A program made the position numbers and the translations under genes. DNA of 64,000 nt from JAJEAD01 sp964420925 (lineage in GTDB: Bacteria; Pseudomonadota; Gammaproteobacteria; HK1). This document shows, in pieces, positions 41,125 through 51,234 of this stretch (its first letter is position 1; the number at the start of each line of letters is the position of its first letter). The stretch covers positions 1-64,000 of the forward strand of contig CAYQVB010000115.1 in NCBI GenBank assembly GCA_964420925.1, written 5' to 3'. The notes under the pieces are model-generated. The model searched no databases and was not told the DNA's origin. It saw only the letters and a list, made by a program, of their open reading frames with translations.

Positions 41125-42666
41125 ATGAGCATTAGCGCAACCGAAGTCAGCGATCTGATAAGACAACGGATCCAGAACTTTGACGTCGGGGTGGAGGCCC
41201 GCACCGAGGGCACCATCGTGACGCTCACCGACGGCATCGCCCGCATCCACGGGCTGAGCGAGGTGATGCAGGGCGAGATGATCGAGTTCCCCGGCAACAC
41301 CTTCGGCCTCGCCCTCAACCTCGAACGCGACTCCGTCGGTGCGGTGATCATGGGCGACTACGCGCACATCTCCGAGGGCGACACGGTGAAGTGCACCGGT
41401 CGCATTCTGGAGGTGCCGGTGGGGCGGGGCCTGCTCGGGCGGGTGGTCAACTCGCTCGGGGAGCCCATCGACGGCAAGGGACCGATCGAGGCGGAGGCCC
41501 ATTCGCCGATCGAGAAGGTCGCCCCCGGCGTCATCACCCGCCAGTCCGTGGGCCAGCCGGTGCAGACGGGACTCAAGGCGCTCGACTCCATGGTGCCCAT
41601 CGGCCGCGGCCAGCGCGAGCTCATCATCGGCGACCGGCAGACCGGCAAGACCGCGGTGGCGATCGACACCATCATCAACAGCCGTGACGCCGATCTGATT
41701 TGCATCTACGTCGCTATCGGCCAGAAGGCGTCCTCGATCGCGGGCGTGGTGCGCAAGCTCGAGGAACACGATGCGATGGGCCACACTATCGTGGTGGCCG
41801 CGAGCGCGTCGGAGTCGGCGGCGCTCCAGTACATCGCGCCGTACTCCGGCTGCAGCATGGGCGAGTACTTCCGCGACAACGGCGAGGATGCGCTCATCGT
41901 CTACGACGACCTGACCAAGCAGGCCTGGGCCTACCGCCAGGTCTCGCTCCTGCTGCGCCGTCCGCCCGGTCGCGAGGCCTATCCCGGCGACGTGTTCTAT
42001 CTCCACTCTCGGTTGCTGGAGCGCGCGGCGCGGATCAATGCCGATCACGTGGAAGAGATTACCGAGGGCCAGGTCAAGGGCCGGACCGGATCGCTGACCG
42101 CGCTGCCGATCATCGAGACCCAGGCCGGGGACGTGTCCGCCTTCGTGCCCACCAACGTGATCTCGATAACGGACGGGCAGATTTTCCTGGAGAGCGATCT
42201 CTTCAACGCCAACGTGCGGCCCGCCATCAACGCGGGCCTGTCGGTATCCCGGGTCGGCGGAGCCGCGCAGACGGGCATCATCCGGAAGCTCGGGGGCGGA
42301 GTGCGCCTCGCCCTCGCGCAGTACCGGGAGCTCGCCGCGTTCGCCCAGTTCGCATCCGACTTGGACGAGGCCACCCGCCGGCAGCTCGAGCGCGGCCAGC
42401 GGGTGATGGAGATCCTCAAGCAGAAGCAGTACGCGCCGCTCTCCGTCGCCCAGCAGGCGGTATCGCTGTACGCGGTCGACCGGGGCTACCTGGACGACGT
42501 CGAGCTCGATCGGGTGGCCGCCTTCGAGGCGGCGCTCCAGGACTTCATGGCCTCGCGGCACGCCGAATTCATGAACGAAATCGAGTCGAAGCCGGAGTAC
42601 GGTGAAGAAGTGGATGCGCGACTCAAGGAAGCCCTGGACGACTTCAAGGCGAACCATGCCTGGTAG
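41125..42666 (+). CDS. atpA: ATP synthase F1 subunit alpha
   Basis: A 513-residue non-catalytic nucleotide-binding subunit of F1. The P-loop is GDRQTGKTAVAIDTIINS (residues about 169-186). QKASSIAGVVRKLEEH and the SVSRVGGAAQT segment, with the conserved arginine that completes the catalytic site of beta, are present. Length is identical to E. coli AtpA. A GCAAGAGGGTAGTC ribosome-binding region precedes the ATG at 41125. The gap to atpG is 140 bp, larger than other gaps in the operon, and holds no gene. Confidence 0.97.
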   Translation: MSISATEVSDLIRQRIQNFDVGVEARTEGTIVTLTDGIARIHGLSEVMQGEMIEFPGNTFGLALNLERDSVGAVIMGDYAHISEGDTVKCTGRILEVPVGRGLLGRVVNSLGEPIDGKGPIEAEAHSPIEKVAPGVITRQSVGQPVQTGLKALDSMVPIGRGQRELIIGDRQTGKTAVAIDTIINSRDADLICIYVAIGQKASSIAGVVRKLEEHDAMGHTIVVAASASESAALQYIAPYSGCSMGEYFRDNGEDALIVYDDLTKQAWAYRQVSLLLRRPPGREAYPGDVFYLHSRLLERAARINADHVEEITEGQVKGRTGSLTALPIIETQAGDVSAFVPTNVISITDGQIFLESDLFNANVRPAINAGLSVSRVGGAAQTGIIRKLGGGVRLALAQYRELAAFAQFASDLDEATRRQLERGQRVMEILKQKQYAPLSVAQQAVSLYAVDRGYLDDVELDRVAAFEAALQDFMASRHAEFMNEIESKPEYGEEVDARLKEALDDFKANHAW

Positions 42667-42806
42667 GTGGTCAGGGGAAGTGCGCTACCGGCGCAGCATG
42701 GCACCGCATGGCGCCGCCCGGCCCGGAGCCTCGCGCCCGGCGGACATGCGAAACTCCGTCCTGCGCCCGTGCGGGCGGGATCCGTTCACGGACGGGTGAG
42801 GCGGAC

Positions 42807-43667
42807 GTGGCCGGCGCCAGAGACATCAAGAACAAGATCCGCAGCGTGCAGAACACGCAGAAGATCACCCGCGCGATGGAGATGGTGGCGGCGAGCAAGA
42901 TGCGCAAGGCGCAGGAGCGCATGGCGGCGGCTCGCCCCTACGCGGAGAAGATGAGGAACGTGATTGCCCATGCGTCCTCCGCGAGCCTCGAGTACCGGCA
43001 TCCCTTCCTCATCGAGCGGGAGATGAAGAGGGTCGGCGTCATCGTGGTGTCCTCGGATCGCGGGCTGTGCGGCGGGCTCAACAACAACCTGTTCCGGACC
43101 CTGCTCCGCCAGATGGACGAGTGGCGAGATCAGGGGATGGAGCAGGATTTCTGCATCATCGGCAACAAGGGCGCCGGCTTCTTCGCGCGATTCGGCGTCA
43201 ACCTCGTCGGCCAGGCCGCGCACGTCGGCGATGCCCCCGGAGTGGATACCCTCTTCGGCGTGATCAAGGTCATCCTCGATGCCTACACCGAGAGCAGAGT
43301 CGACCGGGTGTTCATGGCGTACAACCAGTTTGTCAACTCGATGACCCAGCGCCCGGTGATCGAGCAGCTCCTGCCCCGCGAGGCATCGGTGGAGGAGGAG
43401 GTTGGACACTACTGGGACTACATCTACGAGCCCGACTCCAAGGCGGTGCTCGACATCATGATGACGCGCTATATCGAGTCCCTGATCTACCAGGCGGTGG
43501 TGGAAAACGTCGCCTCCGAGCAGGCGGCGCGCATGGTCGCGATGAAGGCCGCCTCCGACAACGCGGGCTCGCTCATCGACGAGCTCCTGCTCGCCTACAA
43601 CAAGGCCCGCCAGGCTTCGATCACCCAGGAGCTGTCCGAGATCGTCGGCGGCGCGGCGGCGCTTTGA
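42807..43667 (+). CDS. atpG: ATP synthase F1 subunit gamma
   Basis: The 286-residue central rotor shaft. The N-terminal helix DIKNKIRSVQNTQKITRAME and the C-terminal helix MVAMKAASDNAGSLIDELLL are the conserved coiled-coil ends. VIVVSSDRGLCGGLNNNLFR is the middle motif. The start is GTG at 42807 (VAGARDIKN), preceded by GAGGCGG. The reading frame extends 33 codons upstream but that part is arginine/proline noise. Length matches E. coli (287). Confidence 0.96.
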   Translation: MAGARDIKNKIRSVQNTQKITRAMEMVAASKMRKAQERMAAARPYAEKMRNVIAHASSASLEYRHPFLIEREMKRVGVIVVSSDRGLCGGLNNNLFRTLLRQMDEWRDQGMEQDFCIIGNKGAGFFARFGVNLVGQAAHVGDAPGVDTLFGVIKVILDAYTESRVDRVFMAYNQFVNSMTQRPVIEQLLPREASVEEEVGHYWDYIYEPDSKAVLDIMMTRYIESLIYQAVVENVASEQAARMVAMKAASDNAGSLIDELLLAYNKARQASITQELSEIVGGAAAL

Positions 43668-43803
43668 GCCGATCGCCCTTCATTGAAAGAGTCCGGGGAA
43701 ACGCGTCAGGATTGAATGCGAGGAACCATGCACGTGCGTTGCGGGCCGGGGCGCCCGTGACCGCATCCCTGGCGTGAATCCGGGAACATCCGAGGAACGA
43801 GTC

Positions 43804-45177
<1,374 letters not shown>

Positions 45178-45217
45178 AACCGGACTCGTGAAGACGGAAA
45201 CGGGCTCGAGCTGAACC

Positions 45218-45631
45218 ATGGCTACGATTCGTCTCGATGTGGTGAGCGCCGAGAAGGCGCTCTTCTCCGGGGAATGCGAGATGGTCTTCGCCCCGGCGTC
45301 GATGGGTGAGGTGGGCATCGCCCCCCGCCACGCCCCGCTCCTGACCACGCTCAAGCCGGGCGAGGTGCGAGCGCGCCTCCCGGGCGGCGAGGAAGAGTCC
45401 TTCTACGTGTCCGGCGGGATTCTCGAAGTTCAGCCCCACGTGGTCACCGTGCTCTCCGACACCGGTCAGCGCGCGGCCGATCTCGACGAGGCGGCGGCGC
45501 TGGAGGCGCAGGCTGCGGCCGAGCGGGCGCTGGCCGACAAGCAGAGCGCGATCGACGAGGCGAGAGCCCGGGCGGAGTTGCTTCAGGCCGCGGCCCAACT
45601 GCGGGCCATCCGCCGCCAGCGCGGCAGGTAG
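45218..45631 (+). CDS. atpC: ATP synthase F1 subunit epsilon
   Basis: A 137-residue rotor and regulatory subunit. An N-terminal beta-sandwich (IRLDVVSAEKALFSGECEMV, APLLTTLKPGEVRA, YVSGGILEVQPHVVTVLSDT) leads into a C-terminal helical hairpin (alanine/glutamate-rich, about 88-137) that can inhibit ATP hydrolysis. It ends the atp operon; glmU starts 12 bp later, so transcription probably continues. Confidence 0.95.
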   Translation: MATIRLDVVSAEKALFSGECEMVFAPASMGEVGIAPRHAPLLTTLKPGEVRARLPGGEEESFYVSGGILEVQPHVVTVLSDTGQRAADLDEAAALEAQAAAERALADKQSAIDEARARAELLQAAAQLRAIRRQRGR

Positions 45632-45643
45632 CCCGGAACACGG

Positions 45644-47014
45644 GTGGGCGGCGCCCTTCACGTGGTCGTGCTCGCGGCCGGCCGGGGCCGGCGCATGCAC
45701 TCGGATTTGCCGAAGGTGCTGCACGAGGTGGGGGGGCGCCCATTGCTCGCGCACGTCGTGGAGCGGGCCCGAGAGCTGGAGGCGGAGAAGTTCCACGTAG
45801 TGGTGGGCGAGGACGGAGATCTCGTACGTTCACTCTTCTCCGATCTCCGGGCGGAGTGGGTGTGGCAGAGGGAGCTGCTCGGAACCGGCCATGCCCTTGG
45901 TCAGGCGATGCCGGGAATCCCCGACGATGCCACGGTGCTGGTGCTCTACGGCGACGTTCCCTTCATCTCACCCGTCACCCTCGAGGGTGCGGAATCCGCC
46001 GCCCGTTCAGGCCGGCTTGCGGTGGTCACCGCCGAGCTCGAGGACCCCGCCGGCTACGGACGGATTCTTCGTGACCCGGCGGGGAAGGTCGTGCGAATCG
46101 TCGAGGAGCACGATGCGGATGATCGGCAGCGGGAAGTGTGCGAGATCAACAGCGGCATTCTCGCGGCGCCCGCCCGGCGCCTGCGCGGGTGGCTCGCCCG
46201 CCTCGACAACGACAATGTTCAGGGCGAGTATTATCTGACGGACGTGGTCGAGCTCGCGATGGCCGACTCGATCGCCGTGGTCGGGGTGCGTGCGGCCTCT
46301 CCCGAGGAGGTCATGGGAGTCAACGACCGGATTCAGCTCGCCCGTCTCGAGCGCTGTCTCCAGGCCCGGCAGGCAGAGAAGCTCATGCGGGACGGCGCGA
46401 CGCTGCTGGATCCGGCCCGAGTCGACGTGCGGGGACAGGTGCAGGTGGGACGTGACGTGTGCATCGACATCGACGTGATCCTGGAGGGTGAGGTGATCCT
46501 CGGTGACGGGGTGCGCGTAGGTCCCTACACGCGCATCGCGTCGTCGGAGCTGGGGGCGCGAAGTGAGGTGCACGGCCATTGCGACATCGAGGATGCTCGC
46601 GTCGGTGAGGACTGCCGCATCGGGCCCTACGCGAGACTGCGACGCGGAGTGCGTCTCGACCAAGGGGTGCGGGTGGGCAACTTCGTCGAGGTGAAGGCGA
46701 CGCGGGTCGGCGCCGGTTCCAAGGCGATGCACCTCAGCTATCTCGGCGACTCCGAGCTCGGCCGTGACGTGAACATCGGCGCCGGCACCATCACCTGCAA
46801 CTACGACGGCCTGGCCAAGCACCGGACGGTGATCGGGGATCGCGCTTTCGTCGGATCCGGGGTCGAGCTCGTGGCGCCGGTGGTGGTGGGGGAGGGAGCC
46901 ACGATCGGCGCGGGCTCCACTATCTCGAAGAACGCCCCGGCGGATGCTCTCACGGTGGCGCGGGCGCGTCAGACCACCGTTTCCGGGTGGCAGCGGAGGG
47001 GGAAAACGCGCTGA
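45644..47014 (+). CDS. glmU: Bifunctional UDP-GlcNAc pyrophosphorylase / glucosamine-1-phosphate acetyltransferase
   Basis: A 456-residue two-domain enzyme making UDP-N-acetylglucosamine for peptidoglycan and LPS. The uridyltransferase domain begins VVVLAAGRGRRMHSDLPKVL (an Arg replaces the usual Thr of GxGTRM). The C-terminal left-handed beta-helix contains hexapeptide repeats (VGRDVCIDIDVILEGEVIL) and the acetyl-CoA region HLSYLGDSELGRDVNIGAGT. Start is GTG at 45644. It precedes glmS, so two steps of amino-sugar synthesis are co-located downstream of the atp genes. Confidence 0.95.
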   Translation: MGGALHVVVLAAGRGRRMHSDLPKVLHEVGGRPLLAHVVERARELEAEKFHVVVGEDGDLVRSLFSDLRAEWVWQRELLGTGHALGQAMPGIPDDATVLVLYGDVPFISPVTLEGAESAARSGRLAVVTAELEDPAGYGRILRDPAGKVVRIVEEHDADDRQREVCEINSGILAAPARRLRGWLARLDNDNVQGEYYLTDVVELAMADSIAVVGVRAASPEEVMGVNDRIQLARLERCLQARQAEKLMRDGATLLDPARVDVRGQVQVGRDVCIDIDVILEGEVILGDGVRVGPYTRIASSELGARSEVHGHCDIEDARVGEDCRIGPYARLRRGVRLDQGVRVGNFVEVKATRVGAGSKAMHLSYLGDSELGRDVNIGAGTITCNYDGLAKHRTVIGDRAFVGSGVELVAPVVVGEGATIGAGSTISKNAPADALTVARARQTTVSGWQRRGKTR

Positions 47015-47086
47015 AACCCCGCTTCGTGCGCCCGCGCGTGGCGCTATGATGCAGCGCGTGGCTGCGAGTGGCGACGGGAGGCGGGA

Positions 47087-48919
47087 ATGTGCGGAATCGT
47101 CGGGGCGGTCGGGGAACGCAACGTAGTTCCGATCCTGATGGAGGGTCTCCGGCGACTGGAGTACCGGGGCTACGACTCCGCCGGTCTGGCGATCATCGAC
47201 GAGGGAGCGCAGCTCAGTCGGAGGCGTACTCCCGGCAAGGTGTCACGGCTCGCGGACATGCTCGAGGCAGAGCCCCTGCAGGGCCGGATCGGGATCGCCC
47301 ATACTCGTTGGGCGACCCACGGCGCGGCCAACGAGCGCAACGCCCATCCCCATGTCTCCCGGGACGGAATCGCGGTGGTGCACAACGGCATCATCGAGAA
47401 CCATGAAGCGTTGCGGCGCGACCTCGCCGGGGACGGGTACGACTTCGCCTCCGATACCGACACGGAAGTCATCGCCAATCTGATACACCGCCAGGTGAGT
47501 GAAGGACTGGATCTCGCGGATGCGGTGCGCGCCGCGACGGAGAAGCTGAGCGGCGCCTTCGCGATCGGAGTCATCGACCAGGACCATCCCGACCGGGTGG
47601 TCGCGGCCCGTCTCGGGTGCCCGCTCGCGGTCGGCATCGGAGCGGGCGAGCATTTCCTCGCCTCCGACGTTGCCGCTCTGATACCGGTGACCCGGCGCTT
47701 CATCCACCTCGAGGACGGCGACGTGGCGGAGCTCTGCCGCGAGCGGGTGTCGGTCACCGGCGTGCGGGGGACAACGGTGACGCGCCCGGTGGTGGTGAGC
47801 GAGGTTTCCGCCGAAGCGGTGGAACGTGGACGCTACCGGCACTACATGCAGAAGGAGATCTTCGAACAACCGCAGTCGATCGCCGATACCCTCGAAGGCC
47901 GGCTCGGGGCCCGCGCGGTGCTCGAGGCCGCCTTCGGGCCGGAGGCCGGCACGGTCTTCGACCGGGTCGCGCGAGTGCAGATCGTCGCCTGCGGGACGAG
48001 CTACTACGCGGGCATGGTGGCCCGCAACTGGTTCGAAGGACTGGCCGGCATCCCCTGCAACGTCGAGGTGGCGAGCGAGTTTCGCTACCGGCATCCCGTG
48101 GCGAGCGCGGACACCCTGGTGGTGTCCATCTCCCAGTCGGGAGAGACCGCGGACACGCTGGCCGCGGTGCGGGGCGCAAAGCAGCAGGGCTTCGGGCCGA
48201 CGCTCGCCATCTGCAACACACCGGAGAGCGCTCTGGTGCGCGAGTCCGACCTGGTGCTGATGACTCGCGCCGGCCTCGAGATCGGCGTCGCATCCACCAA
48301 GACCTTCCTCGCTTCGCTCACCGCGCTGCTCCTGCTGGTGGCCGCCCTCGGCCGGCGCCATGCTCTCGATGCGCAGAGCGAGGCGCGCATCGTCGCGCAG
48401 TTGCGCGAGCTGCCCGGGGTCTGTCGGCAGGTGCTGGCGCTGGACGAACAGATCGGCCTGCTCGCCCGGCGCTTCATCGACAAGCAGCATGCCCTCTTCC
48501 TCGGGCGCGGGGTCCAGTTTCCGGTGGCGCTGGAGGGGGCGCTCAAGCTCAAGGAGATCTCCTACATTCACGCCGAGGCCTATCCCGCGGGCGAGCTCAA
48601 GCACGGGCCGATCGCCCTGGTCGATTCGGAGATGCCGGTGGTGGCGGTGGCGCCCAACGATGCGTTGCTCGAGAAGCTCAAGTCGAATCTCGAGGAGGTT
48701 CGGGCCCGGGGAGGGGAGCTCTACGTGCTGGCGGATCGCAGCTCGGGCGTCACCCCCACCCCGACCCTGCATGTCCTCGAGCTCCCCCCGGTGGGGGCTC
48801 ACGTCGCGCCGATCGCCTATGCGATCCCCTTGCAACTCCTCGCCTATCACGTGGCGGTGCAGAAGGGGACGGATGTCGATCAGCCGCGCAACCTCGCCAA
48901 GTCGGTGACGGTCGAGTAG
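47087..48919 (+). CDS. glmS: Glutamine-fructose-6-phosphate aminotransferase
   Basis: A 610-residue enzyme making glucosamine-6-phosphate. The N-terminal glutamine amidotransferase carries Cys2 (MCGIVGAVGERNVVPILMEG). Two SIS sugar-isomerase domains follow (VACGTSYYAGMVARNWFE; LFLGRGVQFPVALEGALKLK), and the C-terminus DVDQPRNLAKSVTVE is the conserved tail. GGGAGGCGGGA is a strong ribosome-binding site. There is no sign of a glmS ribozyme in the 72-bp leader. It is convergent with the thioredoxin gene, only 7 bp away. Confidence 0.97.
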   Translation: MCGIVGAVGERNVVPILMEGLRRLEYRGYDSAGLAIIDEGAQLSRRRTPGKVSRLADMLEAEPLQGRIGIAHTRWATHGAANERNAHPHVSRDGIAVVHNGIIENHEALRRDLAGDGYDFASDTDTEVIANLIHRQVSEGLDLADAVRAATEKLSGAFAIGVIDQDHPDRVVAARLGCPLAVGIGAGEHFLASDVAALIPVTRRFIHLEDGDVAELCRERVSVTGVRGTTVTRPVVVSEVSAEAVERGRYRHYMQKEIFEQPQSIADTLEGRLGARAVLEAAFGPEAGTVFDRVARVQIVACGTSYYAGMVARNWFEGLAGIPCNVEVASEFRYRHPVASADTLVVSISQSGETADTLAAVRGAKQQGFGPTLAICNTPESALVRESDLVLMTRAGLEIGVASTKTFLASLTALLLLVAALGRRHALDAQSEARIVAQLRELPGVCRQVLALDEQIGLLARRFIDKQHALFLGRGVQFPVALEGALKLKEISYIHAEAYPAGELKHGPIALVDSEMPVVAVAPNDALLEKLKSNLEEVRARGGELYVLADRSSGVTPTPTLHVLELPPVGAHVAPIAYAIPLQLLAYHVAVQKGTDVDQPRNLAKSVTVE

Positions 48920-48926
48920 GCGGCGC

Positions 48927-49469
48927 TCATTCCAGCAGAGATCTCAGTCGCTCGATGATGTGCGGCGAGTCCATCTGCCGGGCGCCCTGCGCGGTATAGG
49001 CGAGGTTTCCGGATCGGTCGACGATGAAGGTTTGGGGCAGACCGAGCACTCTCCACTGCGCGAACGTTTCGCCGTCGGCATCTCTGAGCAAGGGAAAGGC
49101 AAGGGCGGGCTCGAAGTCCCGTACGAAGCTTCGGATGTCTTCCGCACTCTCCCCCGCGTTCACCGCGAGCACGCTCACGCCTTCGCCGTCCAGCATGTCG
49201 CGCATACGCTGTATCGCCGGCATCTCCGCGACGCAGGGCGGACACCACGTGGCCCAGAAGTTGACGACGACCACCCGGCCGCGCAGATCCGCGAGACGAT
49301 GCTCCCTTCCGTCGATGTCCTCGAGCGCCAGAGGTGGAGCGGGAGGATTGCCGTATGCGACGCTCAATCCGTCGCGCAGCTCCTGCCCGCGAAGCGGGGC
49401 GGCCAGCGCGAGAGCCAGGGCGGCAGGAAGGAGGAACGCGAACGCCGCCACCCGGCGCCGTCCACCCAT
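48927..49469 (-). CDS. Exported TlpA/ResA-like thiol-disulfide oxidoreductase
   Basis: A periplasmic thioredoxin-fold protein of about 180 residues. A signal peptide or anchor (RRRVAAFAFLLPAALALALA) is followed by the thioredoxin domain with the redox motif WATWCPPC and the cis-proline region GLPQTFIVDRSG. Such proteins reduce disulfides, for example in cytochrome c maturation. I prefer the ATG at 49469 because it places the signal peptide at the N-terminus; an upstream ATG at 49514 adds 15 polar residues. It is divergent from cysS. Confidence 0.87.
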   Translation of the reverse strand: MGGRRRVAAFAFLLPAALALALAAPLRGQELRDGLSVAYGNPPAPPLALEDIDGREHRLADLRGRVVVVNFWATWCPPCVAEMPAIQRMRDMLDGEGVSVLAVNAGESAEDIRSFVRDFEPALAFPLLRDADGETFAQWRVLGLPQTFIVDRSGNLAYTAQGARQMDSPHIIERLRSLLE

Positions 49470-49552
49470 GGCGTTCCGGGTGCGCTCGCTGCGTTGCAGG
49501 CTTGCTGATAGCATTTGATTGAAGCGACTGCTCCGGCTCCATCTCCTCTTTC

Positions 49553-50953
49553 ATGCAGGTCTATAACACACTGACGCGCCGCAAGGAGGTGTTCGAGCCG
49601 CTCGATCCGGCCCGGGTGACCATGTACGTGTGCGGGCCTACGGTCTACGACTATGCGCACATCGGCAACGCCCGTCCTGCCGTCGTTTTCGATCTCCTGT
49701 TCCGGGTGCTCCGACATCGCTATCCGCAAGTCGTCTACGCGCGGAACTTCACCGACATCGATGACAAGATAAACGCCGCGGCGCAGGCGCAAGGCGTGGA
49801 CATCGGGATCATCAGCGGCAGGTACACGCAGGCCTACCACGACGACATGCGTGCGCTCCAGGTGCTCGAGCCGAGCGTCGAGCCCCGGGCAACGGACCAT
49901 GTGCCGCGAATGGTGGAAATGATCGAAGTCCTGGTCTCGAAGGGCCACGCCTATGAGGCGGAAGGGCACGTGCTCTTCCACGTGCCCTCGTTCCCGGGCT
50001 ACGGACAGCTCTCCCGGCAGAAACGGGACGAGCAGATCGATGGCGCGCGGGTCGAGGTGGCTCCCTACAAGAAGGACGCGGTCGATTTCGTCCTGTGGAA
50101 GCCTTCATCACCCGAACTGCCGGGCTGGGACAGTCCCTGGGGCAAGGGACGTCCCGGCTGGCACATCGAGTGCTCGTGCATGGCGAAGGCGCACCTGGGG
50201 GAGACCATCGACATTCACGCCGGCGGCAGCGACCTCATCTTTCCTCACCATGAGAACGAGATCGCTCAGAGCGTGTGCGCGCACGAGGGCGCTCCCTTCG
50301 CCCGCTACTGGTTGCACAACGGCTACCTGAACATCGGCCGGAAGAAGATGGCGAAGTCGCTCGGCAACTCGCTCCTGGTCAAGGATCTGCTGGCGCGCGC
50401 ACCGGGCGAGGCGATCCGCCTGGCCCTGCTTTCCGCGCACTACCGCAGTCCCCTGGATTGGAGCGACGAGGCGCTCGAGCAGGCGGCGCGCCGCCTCGAC
50501 CGTCTCTACGGCACTCTGCGCCACCTCGCCGAGGTCTCACCGGCGGAGGATGCGGAGCCACCCGCTGCGCTGGTGGAGGCGCTCGAGGACGATCTGAACA
50601 CTCCGGTCGCCCTGTCCGAGCTCTCCGCCGCGGCCCATCGGGCCAACCGCGCCAAGGATGAGCCGGCGAGGGCCAAGGCCCGGGCCGCGCTCGAGCGCGC
50701 CGGCACTCTGCTGGGTGTGCTGCAGCACGACCCCGATGAGTGGTTCGTGAGGCGCTTCGGGGACGGGGTGGACGTGGAGCGGATCAACCGCCTCGTGGCC
50801 GAGCGGCATCTCGCTCGGATGAATCGCGACTTCGAGCACGGGGACCGCATACGCGAAGAGCTCGCCGGCATCGGGATCGCTCTGGAGGACGGACCGGAGG
50901 GCAGCACCTGGCGCCCCACCCGAAGGGCGCTGGAGGCGGTGGGCCATGAGTGA
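49553..50953 (+). CDS. cysS: Cysteinyl-tRNA synthetase
   Basis: A 466-residue class I aminoacyl-tRNA synthetase. The zinc-binding CGPTVYDYAHIGNARPA contains the HIGH-type motif (HIGN), FTDIDDKINAAA follows, and the KMSKS loop is present as KKMAKSLGN. PGWHIECSCMAKAHLGETID and HAGGSDLIFPHHENEIAQS are fully conserved. It is normal in length. Its stop is overlapped by the yidD start (ATGAGTGA, 8 nt). Confidence 0.97.
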   Translation: MQVYNTLTRRKEVFEPLDPARVTMYVCGPTVYDYAHIGNARPAVVFDLLFRVLRHRYPQVVYARNFTDIDDKINAAAQAQGVDIGIISGRYTQAYHDDMRALQVLEPSVEPRATDHVPRMVEMIEVLVSKGHAYEAEGHVLFHVPSFPGYGQLSRQKRDEQIDGARVEVAPYKKDAVDFVLWKPSSPELPGWDSPWGKGRPGWHIECSCMAKAHLGETIDIHAGGSDLIFPHHENEIAQSVCAHEGAPFARYWLHNGYLNIGRKKMAKSLGNSLLVKDLLARAPGEAIRLALLSAHYRSPLDWSDEALEQAARRLDRLYGTLRHLAEVSPAEDAEPPAALVEALEDDLNTPVALSELSAAAHRANRAKDEPARAKARAALERAGTLLGVLQHDPDEWFVRRFGDGVDVERINRLVAERHLARMNRDFEHGDRIREELAGIGIALEDGPEGSTWRPTRRALEAVGHE

Positions 50954-51212
50954 GCGGGCCGGTGCGGGGCGCGCCGCGCCTCCGAGTGTGGCCGCCCGGA
51001 TTCTGCGGGGCCTGGTGCGTGCCTACCAGTACGCCGTCTCTCCCGTGATCGCACCGTGCTGCCGGCATCTGCCGACCTGCTCGGCGTATGCCGTCGAAGC
51101 CATCACGAACCACGGTGCCCTGCGCGGGGGGTGCTTGAGTGTCAGGCGCCTGCTGCGCTGCCACCCGTGGGGGACGAGCGGCTTCGATCCGGTGCCGGAG
51201 CGCCGGCGCTGA
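50946..51212 (+). CDS. yidD: Membrane protein insertion efficiency factor YidD
   Basis: An 88-residue amphipathic protein of the YidD family (ILRGLVRAYQYAVSPVIAPC, CRHLPTCSAYAVEAITNHG, CLSVRRLLRCHPWGTSGFDP). The conserved cysteines, Tyr-Ala and HPW motifs are intact. It helps YidC insert inner-membrane proteins. The gene is normally between rnpA and yidC; here it follows cysS with an 8-nt overlap, so it has moved and is coupled to a tRNA synthetase gene. Confidence 0.92.
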   Translation: MSERAGAGRAAPPSVAARILRGLVRAYQYAVSPVIAPCCRHLPTCSAYAVEAITNHGALRGGCLSVRRLLRCHPWGTSGFDPVPERRR

Positions 51213-51234
51213 AGCGTCGCCGGGGGAGGCGGCA

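Noticed and set aside
47015..47086. glmS ribozyme in the glmS leader
   Set aside because: The leader is only 72 bp after glmU and has no ribozyme-like core. Such ribozymes are typical of Gram-positive bacteria.
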